Assembly (NCBI GenBank): GCA_945870025.1
Contig: CAMBQN010000018.1
Coordinates: 1 to 51,892, forward strand
Origin: Akkermansia muciniphila
GTDB lineage: Bacteria; Verrucomicrobiota; Kiritimatiellia; RFP12; JAAYNR01
Direction of reading: 5' to 3'
DNA: 51,892 nt
In this document: piece after piece, positions 28,455-37,533 of the stretch
Layout: each line of letters opens with the position of its first letter
Numbering within the stretch: position 1 is the stretch's first letter
Made by a program: the position numbers and the translations under genes
The notes under the pieces: generated by a model
Databases searched by the model: none
The model's input: the letters and a program-made list of their open reading frames with translations, nothing else
Told to the model about the DNA's origin: nothing

Positions 28455-29545
28455 TGAAAATCCTGGAGCGTTATGTAACGGGTTCGCTGCTATCCTCCGT
28501 TTTCTTGGCGTGGCTGGTGTTGACATTTGTGCTGGCCGTCGGGCTGATGATACGGGTGACGGGACTCATTATTCAGGGATTGCCGATCCACGTGATCGGG
28601 AAGTACTTGGCGATCGGCATCCCTGAGACGCTCAATCTGACCATTCCCATGGCGATCCTAGTGAGCACGTTGTTGGTTTTCGGACGACTCTCCGCCGATT
28701 CCGAGATTGCCGCCATGCGGGCCTGCGGGATCAACCTGTGGCGGATCATGGCGTGGCCGCTGGCCGTGGGCGCGGCCTTCTCGCTGTTTAGCTTCTATAT
28801 CAACAGCGAAGTGACGCCGCCCAACCATGAGGCGCGCCGTCGCCTGACCGCCGCCGCAGGTTTCGGGTCCGCGATGGACTTGCTCGAGCCCGGCCGGTTC
28901 ATCAACGACTTTAAGAACATCAAGATTCGCTTTGACTCCAAAACCGGGCACTGGCTGCACAATGTCCTGATCTATGATTACCGTCCGAAGGTGGTCCGGG
29001 AAATCCGCGCGGAAAAGGCCAGAATCGAGTTTGATCGGGACGCTCTTCAGATTGAACTGTATCGCGTACGGATCGACCCCTTTCAGCCGGGTAAGCCGGG
29101 GGCTGCGATGGCAGACCGGATGACTCACGTCATTCCAGATGCGCTGAAGACGCGCAATTACCATCAACGAATTAAAGACATGCGTTTTATACCCCTGCTG
29201 AATCACTACCGCGATCTGACTCGCGGCACGGCGCCCGATGTTACTGAAGCCCAACGGCCGGTCCAACGCAGCGAGGTGCTATTCGAACTTCACAAACGGT
29301 TCGTGCTCTCCAGCGCCCCGTTGTGTTTTATCCTGATTGGCATGCCGCTCGGCATCCGCTCTCACCGCAAGGAATCGACCATCGGTGTAGCGACTGCGCT
29401 CGGGATCTCATTTTGCTTCTATATCCTGCTCATCACCGCCGAATCGTTGGCGCGCCAGCCGCAGCTCTTCCTGCATCTGGTCATCTGGATCCCGGTGGTG
29501 CTCTGCGTGGCGTTTGCATTCGTCCTCGTGCGGCGAAACCAATGA
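28454..29545 (+). CDS. LptF/LptG-family lipopolysaccharide export permease
   Basis: A 363-residue YjgP/YjgQ-family membrane protein. It has N-terminal helices (ILERYVTGSLLSSVFLAWLV), a large periplasmic beta-jellyroll region (about residues 130-270) and C-terminal helices. The segment GRLSADSEIAAMRACGINLW is diagnostic. In E. coli, LptF and LptG form the inner-membrane core of the LPS transporter with LptB2; which of the two this is cannot be decided. It sits between the OmpA-type gene and lpxA, a clear envelope cluster. Confidence 0.9.
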   Translation: MKILERYVTGSLLSSVFLAWLVLTFVLAVGLMIRVTGLIIQGLPIHVIGKYLAIGIPETLNLTIPMAILVSTLLVFGRLSADSEIAAMRACGINLWRIMAWPLAVGAAFSLFSFYINSEVTPPNHEARRRLTAAAGFGSAMDLLEPGRFINDFKNIKIRFDSKTGHWLHNVLIYDYRPKVVREIRAEKARIEFDRDALQIELYRVRIDPFQPGKPGAAMADRMTHVIPDALKTRNYHQRIKDMRFIPLLNHYRDLTRGTAPDVTEAQRPVQRSEVLFELHKRFVLSSAPLCFILIGMPLGIRSHRKESTIGVATALGISFCFYILLITAESLARQPQLFLHLVIWIPVVLCVAFAFVLVRRNQ

Positions 29546-29578
29546 TGGCGACCTCATCGAAGAAAAAAGGAATAAAAA

Positions 29579-30352
29579 ATGGCAAACATTCATCCTTCAG
29601 CTGTGATCAACTCGGGCGCCCAAATCGCCGCGGATGTGGAGATTGGACCCTATTGCGTAATCGGCGAACACGTCGTGATCGGATCGGGGGCGCGCCTGCA
29701 CCCGCATGCGGTAGTCGGCGGACGCACCACGCTCGGCCAGAACTGCGAGCTGTTCCCGTTTGCCTGCATCGGCATGAAAACACAGGATTTGAAATGGCGG
29801 CCTGAAAACCAGACGTATATCGAAATCGGTGACGGGACGGTTCTGCGCGAGTTCACCACGATCCACACCGGCACGAAGGACGGCGAAGTGACCCGCGTCG
29901 GCGCGGGATGCCTGATCATGGCCTATTGCCATGTGGCCCACGGGTGTGTGATCGGCAACCGCGTGATCATGTCCAACGGCACCCAACTGGCGGGTGAAGT
30001 GATGATTGAAGACGATGCCATCATCGGCGGTATGACCGGAATCCACCAGTTCTGCCGCATCGGGACGATGGCCATGCTCGGCGGCGCGTGCAAGATCCGC
30101 CAGGACTGTCCGCCCTACATGATTGTGGACGGGGTGCCACCGCTATCGGTCGGGCCCAACGTGGTCGGTATGCAACGGCATGGGGTCTCAGCGGAGACTC
30201 GCACAGCCATCAAAGAGGCGTATCGGCTCCTCTATCGCGAAGGGCTGAACCGGTCGCAGGCGCTGGAGCGCATCCAGCTCGAAATCACGGATTGCCCCGA
30301 AGTCCGGCATCTGCTGGCCTTTGTCAAGGCAAGCGAGCGCGGGATTCTGTAA
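29579..30352 (+). CDS. lpxA: Acyl-ACP-UDP-N-acetylglucosamine O-acyltransferase
   Basis: A 257-residue left-handed beta-helix protein, the first enzyme of lipid A synthesis. Hexapeptide repeats run from residue 2 (IHPSAVINSGAQIAADVEIG, GPYCVIGEHVVIGSGARLHP). The catalytic-His region is seen as CHVAHGCVIGNRVIMSNGTQ, and the C-terminal helical domain begins at RHGVSAETRTAIKEAYRLLY. The length is close to E. coli LpxA (262). GGAATAAAAAATG gives a modest ribosome site. Its 3' end overlaps that of holA by 29 nt in convergent orientation. Confidence 0.95.
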   Translation: MANIHPSAVINSGAQIAADVEIGPYCVIGEHVVIGSGARLHPHAVVGGRTTLGQNCELFPFACIGMKTQDLKWRPENQTYIEIGDGTVLREFTTIHTGTKDGEVTRVGAGCLIMAYCHVAHGCVIGNRVIMSNGTQLAGEVMIEDDAIIGGMTGIHQFCRIGTMAMLGGACKIRQDCPPYMIVDGVPPLSVGPNVVGMQRHGVSAETRTAIKEAYRLLYREGLNRSQALERIQLEITDCPEVRHLLAFVKASERGIL

Positions 30353-31463
30353 CGGCCTTGCGCGCGCCTTTGGGAAGCCCGACTATTTTGAGGAGCGTGG
30401 TCTCCAGAAGGAAGCGCGCATCGAGCGTCGTGGAGACCAGTTTCTCGCGCAGCTCCATCAGATGGTGCCGGGCGGCCCGCAGCTCATTCAGGGTGTAGTT
30501 CCCGGCTTGAGCGACCCGTTTCGCCACGATGAACGGCGATTGGGATCGGAGATCGTGGGTCATCGCGGTGAGCGCGATCTCGGCCTCGCGGGGCAGCTCC
30601 TTCTGCCACGCCGCCCGGCTACCCTGGACCGACACCCAGCGGTTGTCCAACGCGGCGCGCAGCACGATCAGATCGCGCACCCGGCCATCCAGCATCGCAG
30701 AAAGCTTGATGGGCGGCTCGTCCTGCTCCTCCAGCCGGCGCAACGCGCCCGTCAACTTGGCGGGGTCGCGCTCACCGAACGCATCGGTCAGATCCCACGC
30801 TTCGGCCTCCCGACCGACCGACGTAACCGCCTCGATCATTTCGGCTGTGACTTTGCCGGGACCGCCCCGGTAGAGGCTGAGTTTCTCAATTTCCTGAAGG
30901 ATCAATCGTGTGTCGACGCCGACCCGCGCCAGAAACGCCTCGCGCACGCCATCACCCATCTCCAAGCCGCTGCGCGCCAGCAATCCGCCCAGATTCTCCT
31001 TCGCCGCCTTCTCGATTTCCCACGACTTGCCGCCGGATCCGAGATCGGAGACCGTTCCCTTCTTTTGAAAAACTTTGAACAATGCCGAATTACGCGGCAC
31101 AGAACGGGCGCTGATCAGCAAGGCGTGACCTTCGGGAATTCCGCTCTTGATCAGCTCGGTCAGTTCGACGATCATTTCCTTGACCGTATCGGACTCAAAT
31201 GATCGGCCGCCCCCTGCGAGAAATTCGGCATTGCGCAGCCAGACGGTCTTGCCGCCGCCGAAAAACCCGACGGTCTGCACGGCTTCGACACACTGGCGCA
31301 CCGCTTTCACCACGGCGTCAACGGTGTCAATCCGGCCATCGATGATTTCAAGGCCGAACGCCCGATCCGCCTCAGGCACCCATGTGTCCACGACGGCCTT
31401 GGCCTTTTCGGCGACCCAATACTCGTCTTCGCCGCACACCAATTGGAGTCGGGATTCCGCCAC
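30324..31463 (-). CDS. holA: DNA polymerase III, delta subunit
   Basis: A 379-residue clamp-loader subunit. The start RLQLVCGEDEYWVAEKAKAV and the middle segments (GFFGGGKTVWLRNAEFLAGG, GHALLISARSVPRNSALFKV, YRGGPGKVTAEMIEAVTSVG) match HolA. The C-terminal collar domain follows (DLTDAFGERDPAKLTGALRR). Delta opens the beta clamp during loading onto DNA. The gene lies 5 nt downstream of the Ser/Thr kinase gene, so both are probably on one transcript. Confidence 0.92.
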   Translation of the reverse strand: MAESRLQLVCGEDEYWVAEKAKAVVDTWVPEADRAFGLEIIDGRIDTVDAVVKAVRQCVEAVQTVGFFGGGKTVWLRNAEFLAGGGRSFESDTVKEMIVELTELIKSGIPEGHALLISARSVPRNSALFKVFQKKGTVSDLGSGGKSWEIEKAAKENLGGLLARSGLEMGDGVREAFLARVGVDTRLILQEIEKLSLYRGGPGKVTAEMIEAVTSVGREAEAWDLTDAFGERDPAKLTGALRRLEEQDEPPIKLSAMLDGRVRDLIVLRAALDNRWVSVQGSRAAWQKELPREAEIALTAMTHDLRSQSPFIVAKRVAQAGNYTLNELRAARHHLMELREKLVSTTLDARFLLETTLLKIVGLPKGARKAVTESRARLP

Positions 31464-31468
31464 AGGTT

Positions 31469-34312
31469 TTACTCCTCGGGTTTCAGCAAACCGGGCATCA
31501 GACGGTCAATGTCTTTGCGGCTCTGGGGCAGCATGTTGAGCGCTTCGCGAACCAATGATCCCGCCATGTCATTGACGGACGGACTGTTGGGGATGAACGT
31601 CTTCAGGAACAGAGCTGCATTGATATACTGCTGGATGCGGTATTTGAATCGCAGAGCCGTTGCCTGTTTGCTCTCTTTGAGCAGATAGCGAATGATCATC
31701 ACCCGGATCACATAGTCCTTGTCCGCTTCCGGCCACGTCTTCGTGATCGTGTTCACCGTAATTCCCGTGGCATCCGACTTCTGCACCGTCCAGCCAGCGA
31801 TCGGGTGGCGGAAGGGCGCAATCGGACTTTCCGCATCCACCACCCCATCAGCGGGATGTTCCGGAACGGGAACCGGCACGCCGGCCGCCGCGCCACCCAA
31901 AAATACATAAAAAGCCTCGATGCGGGAGAGTTTCTCCTGAGCCAAAGCCAGCGCGGTCTTTCCTTCCGAAGTCTCAAGCTTGTCTCCCAGCGCACGCAGC
32001 GCGCGGGCGGCCTTTCTGAAATCGAGCGCGCGCATCAGTTCGAGATTCTCTTTCTCGACCTCCGCCACGCTTGCCATCTCCGCCTGCATACGGACGTTGC
32101 GTTCTTCCGCCAGTCGTTCCTGATCGCGCACGGCCTGCTTCGCAGCCTCGAGAGCCTTCGCCTCGCGGGCCTGGCGGTCCACATCGGCTCTCATCTCGTC
32201 CAGCAACCGCAGCGCCGCCGTCTGGTCGGCCGTGATCGCAGCCAGAATGCGCCCGACATCGGAAACCGGAAGCTGTGCCGCAACCGCATCACACTTGTTC
32301 GTCAGCTCCGCTTGCAACACACGCAGGGCCTCCAACGGCCGGACGGCCACGTCGGGCGCTTGGATCGCCTGCACGATCTCCTCATGCACGCGCGCCGTCA
32401 GGTCGGCTGCGCGATCCAGTTCATACACCCCTTTGAACATGGAGCGTATGCGCTGGACTACCGGCGGCATATCCTGCTCCGGAATTGGCGCTTCGGCTGC
32501 GACCGCTGCGACGACTGCGTCGTTCGTCCCGCCGTCGGCAGTTGCCTCTTCGATGGCGGCATTGGCTGCGGGCCCCGTCATCGCGCCTTTCTCTTCAAGT
32601 TTCTGGAGAAAGATGAATATATTCTCCTTGGTCGGCTTCAATCCTGCCGCCATCGCCGCCGCTACCGCCTCCGCCATTGCGGCCGCCTCTGCTGGCTGTT
32701 TGGTATCCAGGGCCGCGGGTTGCTTGCCTTTCTTCGGAGGCGGGGCGGACACTACGTTTGTCGCCACCTGTGGCGGCTCCGGCGGAGCCGGAACCAGATA
32801 CGGGCGCATCGTCTCGGGAATGAGATCCGTGGCCTGCGCGACCATATTCGTGGCCTGCGCCCGGGCTGTCTGGGCATGGGCCGCACACTGATTCGCCAAT
32901 GCCTTCGCCCGCTCCGCAATCGGCTGCAATTGCGCCACGGCATCCTGCTGTAACTTGACCTGCTGACGTTGCGCCGCCTCTGCGTTACGATCGCGCATCT
33001 TCGCCCAGATCACCAACCCGTACAAACCGCCAAAAACACCCAAGATGCCGAGGATCACCAACACCACGATCAACCGGATCACCCACATGCGGTTCCGCGG
33101 TTTTTCGGCGGTCACGGCCTTGGACCTCGACGTCAGCGATCTCGATACTTTCAGCTTGTCGGACAATGGAGCCGATTGCATGCAATCGGTCGACATCACC
33201 CCTCGACCCACTACGATCTTCTTTTCGGATGACACCTGCGATGAGTTGGAGAGCACAACCGGAGAAGTCTCGACAGCCGGGGAGGAACCTGTGGCAGGGG
33301 ATGACGTCGCTCCACCTTTTCGGCGCAAAACGATTTTCTTGCCGGTCGGTGTGGGCACCTCGACCGGCCCCAGCCGCTCCAACACCCGCCGAATGTCGCT
33401 CAGCAACGATCCATACGTCGGATAGCGCCGGCCGACTTCAACCTGCAACATCCGCGTGATGATCGCCGAAACCTCGGGATCGATATCCGGGCGCACCTCT
33501 ATCAGTGGCTTCAGCGTCTCGGAAAATCGCGCCCGAACCACGGCGTTCGCATCCGCACCATCAAACGGCGGCCGGCCGGCCATCGCGTGGTACAGCGTCC
33601 CGCCCAGACTGTAGATGTCGGCTCGATGGTCGGTTTTTTGCCGCCGCACTTTCTCCGGAGCGATGTAATAGGGCGTCCCCCAGATTTCGTTGGAAGCGGT
33701 TCCTGAAACCGACGCCAGTCCGAAATCGACCAGCTTGGCCACTTTGCCCTCAACCAGCAGGATGTTCTCCGGCTTGACGTCTCCATGCACCATCCCCTCG
33801 TCGCTGGCGTGACGCAACCCTTCGGCAACCTGCCTACCGATGCCCATCACCAGCCCCTGATCGAGCGGCACGCCGTCAACCATCAGCTTTTCCATGCCAC
33901 CGCCCAGAACGAGTTCCATGACGATGTAGGGCTGCCCCTTCTCCATGCCAAACGCATGAATTTGCACGATGTTGGGGTGGTTGATCCGGGCCGCCGCCTG
34001 CGCCTCGCGCAGAAACGTCTCACTGAAGGCCGAATTGTCCCCCAGACTCTTGCGCATCACCTTGATGGCCACTTGTCTGTTGAGCACTTCATCATGCGCC
34101 TGGAAAACCCCGCCCATGCCACCCATGCCGATGATCTTGAGCAGCAGAAAATGCCCCAGCCGCGCCGGAACGGTAAGGCCCTGACCGCAATTCGCACACA
34201 CCAGAGAGCTGAAAGCGGGTAATCCCTGCACATCCGACTTGTGCGCGCACTTGGGGCAGGAAACCCGATCAACCGGGTCTGTCAATATCTGGACATCAGT
34301 GGCTTCAGTCAT
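31469..34312 (-). CDS. Membrane-anchored serine/threonine protein kinase with N-terminal zinc ribbon
   Basis: A 947-residue protein. Residues 19-42 form a zinc ribbon (CPKC and CANC). The kinase domain (about 55-315) has IGMGGMGGVF (glycine loop), VAIKVM (Lys), HGDVKPENILL (catalytic loop, with HGD in place of HRD), DFGLAS and GTPYYIAPEKV. A proline/serine linker leads to one transmembrane segment (WVIRLIVVLVILGILGVFG, about residues 407-430). The C-terminal 500 residues are Ala/Glu-rich and probably coiled coil, with no known sensor domain. The Arg-to-Gly change in HRD suggests activation-loop phosphorylation is not needed. It is divergent from lgt. Confidence 0.88.
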   Translation of the reverse strand: MTEATDVQILTDPVDRVSCPKCAHKSDVQGLPAFSSLVCANCGQGLTVPARLGHFLLLKIIGMGGMGGVFQAHDEVLNRQVAIKVMRKSLGDNSAFSETFLREAQAAARINHPNIVQIHAFGMEKGQPYIVMELVLGGGMEKLMVDGVPLDQGLVMGIGRQVAEGLRHASDEGMVHGDVKPENILLVEGKVAKLVDFGLASVSGTASNEIWGTPYYIAPEKVRRQKTDHRADIYSLGGTLYHAMAGRPPFDGADANAVVRARFSETLKPLIEVRPDIDPEVSAIITRMLQVEVGRRYPTYGSLLSDIRRVLERLGPVEVPTPTGKKIVLRRKGGATSSPATGSSPAVETSPVVLSNSSQVSSEKKIVVGRGVMSTDCMQSAPLSDKLKVSRSLTSRSKAVTAEKPRNRMWVIRLIVVLVILGILGVFGGLYGLVIWAKMRDRNAEAAQRQQVKLQQDAVAQLQPIAERAKALANQCAAHAQTARAQATNMVAQATDLIPETMRPYLVPAPPEPPQVATNVVSAPPPKKGKQPAALDTKQPAEAAAMAEAVAAAMAAGLKPTKENIFIFLQKLEEKGAMTGPAANAAIEEATADGGTNDAVVAAVAAEAPIPEQDMPPVVQRIRSMFKGVYELDRAADLTARVHEEIVQAIQAPDVAVRPLEALRVLQAELTNKCDAVAAQLPVSDVGRILAAITADQTAALRLLDEMRADVDRQAREAKALEAAKQAVRDQERLAEERNVRMQAEMASVAEVEKENLELMRALDFRKAARALRALGDKLETSEGKTALALAQEKLSRIEAFYVFLGGAAAGVPVPVPEHPADGVVDAESPIAPFRHPIAGWTVQKSDATGITVNTITKTWPEADKDYVIRVMIIRYLLKESKQATALRFKYRIQQYINAALFLKTFIPNSPSVNDMAGSLVREALNMLPQSRKDIDRLMPGLLKPEE

Positions 34313-34451
34313 GGACGGTACTGGCTGTTGGACGTGATGGAATCAACCGCGAACCTTATTTTTTGTCTTGCGAAAATAAGACATAGCGTGCATATAGTAC
34401 TCATCTTTGGGGAGGTTGTCGAATACAAACGTAAGCTGAGGAGCGGAGCGC

Positions 34452-35297
34452 ATGCATTCGGAATTATTTCATTTCGGGCCGATCACCATCCGGGCTTTCG
34501 GACTTTGTCTGGCCCTGGGCTTCATTACCGCGCTCTGGGTGGCCACGCGGCTGTCCGCGCACACCTCGCATCGAACGCCCGATGCCCTCTCGACGCTCGT
34601 CATCTGGATGCTTCTGGCGGGCGTGGCGGGCGCTCGCGCGGCCTATGTCGCCGAACACTGGACGACCGAATTTGCTGAACCTTCGGGTTCCGGCTACTTC
34701 ATGGCGCTGCTCAGGCTGGATCAGGGCGGACTGATGTTCTATGGCGGCTTGGTCGGCGCAACCGTGGCGTTGGCCGTTTTCGCCCGGATCAAGCGGGACT
34801 CGTTTCTCGGCCTAGCCGACCTGCTCGTCACCGTTCTCCCTCTCGGCCATGCGTTCGGACGGATGGGGTGCTTTCTCCACGGCTGTTGCTACGGCAAACC
34901 TGTGGACACCGCGATCAGCGTCTGCTTCCCCCGCTTCTCACCCGCTTGGCATGATCACGTCGCCTGCCGCATCCTCCCGGAATCCGCTGCGTACAGCCTG
35001 CCCGTCATCCCCACCCAGCTCATCGAGGCCGCCGGGAATCTGATCCTCTTCGCTCTGCTGGCCAGTCGCTATCGCCGCTGGGCCGACCGTCCCGGATTGG
35101 CAGTCGGCGCCTATGCCATCGGCTATGCCGCACTCCGCTTCGGTGTCGAGGCGCTCCGGGGCGACCCGCGCATGCCGGTCAGCGTCTTCTCAATCAGCCA
35201 GGCGTTGAGCCTCGCGCTCGCGGCTTTCGGCCTCGCGCTGATCCTGCGCGCCCGCCACCGTCCCGACTTACAACCAGCCAGCACCCGGTCCCGTTGA
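34452..35297 (+). CDS. lgt: Prolipoprotein diacylglyceryl transferase
   Basis: A 281-residue polytopic enzyme that adds diacylglycerol to the lipobox Cys of prolipoproteins. The start FHFGPITIRAFGLCLALGF is typical. LDQGGLMFYGGLVGATVALA and the signature LPLGHAFGRMGCFLHGCCYG include the conserved His/Arg/Gly positions of Lgt. About seven hydrophobic segments are visible. The ribosome site is GAGGAGCGGAGCGCATG. It overlaps rluD by ATGA. Confidence 0.95.
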   Translation: MHSELFHFGPITIRAFGLCLALGFITALWVATRLSAHTSHRTPDALSTLVIWMLLAGVAGARAAYVAEHWTTEFAEPSGSGYFMALLRLDQGGLMFYGGLVGATVALAVFARIKRDSFLGLADLLVTVLPLGHAFGRMGCFLHGCCYGKPVDTAISVCFPRFSPAWHDHVACRILPESAAYSLPVIPTQLIEAAGNLILFALLASRYRRWADRPGLAVGAYAIGYAALRFGVEALRGDPRMPVSVFSISQALSLALAAFGLALILRARHRPDLQPASTRSR

Positions 35298-36283
35298 TGA
35301 TCCCCCACCCTCCATCCGACGCCAACCTCCTTCAGCCTAACGCATTGACCGTTCCGGTCGAGTCCGCCGGCTGTCGTCTGGACGCCTGGCTCGCCCAGAC
35401 TCTGGTCGGCCTGTCGCGGTCGCGCATCCAAGGCCTCATCGCCGACGGCCATGCAACCGTGGACGGCCACGCCACCAAGGCGAGCGCGAGCCTCGTAACC
35501 GGCCAGACGGTCTGCCTGACGATCCCGCCCTCCACGCCGGCGATACCCCGGCCCGAGGCCATCGCGCTGGATATTGTGTTTGAAGACGACGCCATTCTGG
35601 TGCTCGACAAATCGGCCGGACTGGTGGTCCATCCCGCGCCCGGCCATGCAGACGGCACGCTGGTCAATGCCCTGCTCCATCATTGCGATGATCTGGGCGG
35701 CATCGGCGGCGTCGAACGGCCCGGGATTGTTCATCGGCTCGACAAGGAGACCACGGGGTTGATGGTCGTCGCCAAAACCGACGCCGCCATGGCCGGGTTG
35801 GTCGCACAATTCAAGTCGGGCGGCGTTCGCAAGGTCTATCTCGCCTTCGTCCACGGCGTCCCCAAAAAGACATCGGGGGTCATCGACACGCTGATCGGAC
35901 GTCACCCGCGCGACCGCAAACGGATGGCGGTCGTCAGCCGCAACGGAAAGCAGGCCATCACCCGGTACACCGTGGTACGCCCCTGCGGGGACGTCAGTCT
36001 TATCGAAGCGTGCATCGAGACCGGCCGCACCCACCAGATCCGCGTCCATCTGGCCCACCTGGGGCATCCGATCGTCGGCGACCCTCTCTATGGATCCCGC
36101 AGTCGCGACCAGGCCATCGCCGACTGCCCCGCCCGTCAAATGCTCCACGCCACACGCCTGGCCTTTACCCACCCCGTGTCCGGCGAGCCGCTTGATTTTT
36201 CGCGGCCGCCCCCGCCCGACATGCTCGCGCTGATCGCGCGTTATTCCCCACGGTCCGCCCTAAATCCGCAGCACGTCCTCTGA
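35294..36283 (+). CDS. rluD: RluA/RluD-family 23S rRNA pseudouridine synthase
   Basis: A 329-residue protein. The N-terminal S4 RNA-binding domain (about residues 15-75; RLDAWLAQTLVGLSRSRIQG) is followed by the catalytic domain. The catalytic Asp motif is GIVHRLDKETTGLMVVAKTD. It also has VLDKSAGLVVHPAPGHADGT and the C-terminal IETGRTHQIRVHLAHLGHPI. This architecture is that of RluD (U1911/1915/1917) rather than RluA. It is co-transcribed with lgt. Confidence 0.92.
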   Translation: MMIPHPPSDANLLQPNALTVPVESAGCRLDAWLAQTLVGLSRSRIQGLIADGHATVDGHATKASASLVTGQTVCLTIPPSTPAIPRPEAIALDIVFEDDAILVLDKSAGLVVHPAPGHADGTLVNALLHHCDDLGGIGGVERPGIVHRLDKETTGLMVVAKTDAAMAGLVAQFKSGGVRKVYLAFVHGVPKKTSGVIDTLIGRHPRDRKRMAVVSRNGKQAITRYTVVRPCGDVSLIEACIETGRTHQIRVHLAHLGHPIVGDPLYGSRSRDQAIADCPARQMLHATRLAFTHPVSGEPLDFSRPPPPDMLALIARYSPRSALNPQHVL

Positions 36284-36306
36284 TCGTGTTCGCGAGGAAA
36301 GGGTCA

Positions 36307-37533
36307 TCACGAACGAACGCGCCGGACAGGTGTCGGGCTGGAGTCGTTCGGCCCGTGCCACATTTTGAAGGCCTTGTCCCAGGTCCAGCCCGGAGCCTGA
36401 TCCAACGCCAGATCTTCCAGTGGCGGGTTGCGCCGCAGGAACGCCTGGGTGTCTTTCCAGTTCTTGATGCCGCTGACGGCGTCGAGCACCTGGATGTTTT
36501 GCCAGCCCAGGCCATTGGCGGCCTTGAGACAGACCTCCAAGTCGAGGCCCTTGAGATAGGCGTGCAGGAAACCGGCGATGGATGAATCACCCGAGCCGGT
36601 CGCACTGGCGACCTTCTTGCACAGAAAGGCCGGGCACCACAATTCGCGGCCGGACCAGTTATCGGGATTTCCGGGCTGCGCCGCGCCCAAACCGCTGAAG
36701 GTGTCCTTCGCCTTGGACCGGAAATAAAAGCCGCGGCGACCGGACTTGAGCGACGTCATCTTCGAACCCAGTTCCAGCAGTTTGCCCGACAACCGCGAGT
36801 AATCCTCGGCGTGCAGGACGTCCAGCAGGTCCGACCCCTGATGCTTCGCCTTCAGCTTCAGGAACGTCTCGCGTTCCAGCATGAAGAGCACCTCCTCCAC
36901 CGATGGCAGAAAGATGTCAACGTAAGGGAGTATCCGCGTCAGAATCTTTTTCCAGGGCGCCTTGCCAGCGGTGGATGCCGGATCGGGCAGCGCCATGTCG
37001 CACGACGTGGTGGCACCGGCCTTCTTGGCGATCTTGAATATCTTCTCCAACTCGCGCCCTTCGTCGGAGTACATGCGGCGCATGAGCGGAGGATAGCCGA
37101 AATGAAAGTGACGGCATTGCTCGATCAGTTTCGGTTTCAGGTCCTCGGCGCCGAACACGTCATTGGTGCCGGGATTGTGCAGGAAGATGCGATCAATGCC
37201 CGGAGGCGCCAGGGCGACGGTGTAGGAGCTGGTCGAGCCTTTCATGACGCGGATGCCGTCCGCATTGCCGCTCCGGCGCAGGCGCTCCATGGTCATGCGA
37301 CCGAAATCGTCCGCCCCTACGCGCGCCGTGAAGACCACCTTGCTGCCCAGGATCTTGAGGCCGATGCCGGTATTGGAGACCGGTCCGCCCGTGCTCATCA
37401 TCGCGTCGTCCACATGCACCAGCTTGCCCGGTCGCAGGAGGTCGCCGATGAGGCGCGCGCCCGTGTCCGGAAAACTCGGAATCACGTCAAAACACAGATG
37501 TCCAGCCGCCATTACGTCATACTTGCGTGTCAT
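36307..37533 (-). CDS. PfkB-family carbohydrate kinase
   Basis: A 408-residue ribokinase-fold protein. The N-terminal YDVMAAGHLCFDVIPSF and GGPVSNTGIGLKILGSKVVF, plus VGADDFGRMTMERL, match PfkB signature 1. Signature 2 is ATGSGDSSIAGFLHAYLKG, which keeps the catalytic Asp but has Ser-Ser in place of the usual Ala-Phe. The substrate is a sugar or sugar phosphate, not determinable. It overlaps the stop of the GH38 gene by 4 nt, so it probably phosphorylates the sugar released there. It converges on rluD. Confidence 0.87.
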   Translation of the reverse strand: MTRKYDVMAAGHLCFDVIPSFPDTGARLIGDLLRPGKLVHVDDAMMSTGGPVSNTGIGLKILGSKVVFTARVGADDFGRMTMERLRRSGNADGIRVMKGSTSSYTVALAPPGIDRIFLHNPGTNDVFGAEDLKPKLIEQCRHFHFGYPPLMRRMYSDEGRELEKIFKIAKKAGATTSCDMALPDPASTAGKAPWKKILTRILPYVDIFLPSVEEVLFMLERETFLKLKAKHQGSDLLDVLHAEDYSRLSGKLLELGSKMTSLKSGRRGFYFRSKAKDTFSGLGAAQPGNPDNWSGRELWCPAFLCKKVASATGSGDSSIAGFLHAYLKGLDLEVCLKAANGLGWQNIQVLDAVSGIKNWKDTQAFLRRNPPLEDLALDQAPGWTWDKAFKMWHGPNDSSPTPVRRVRS

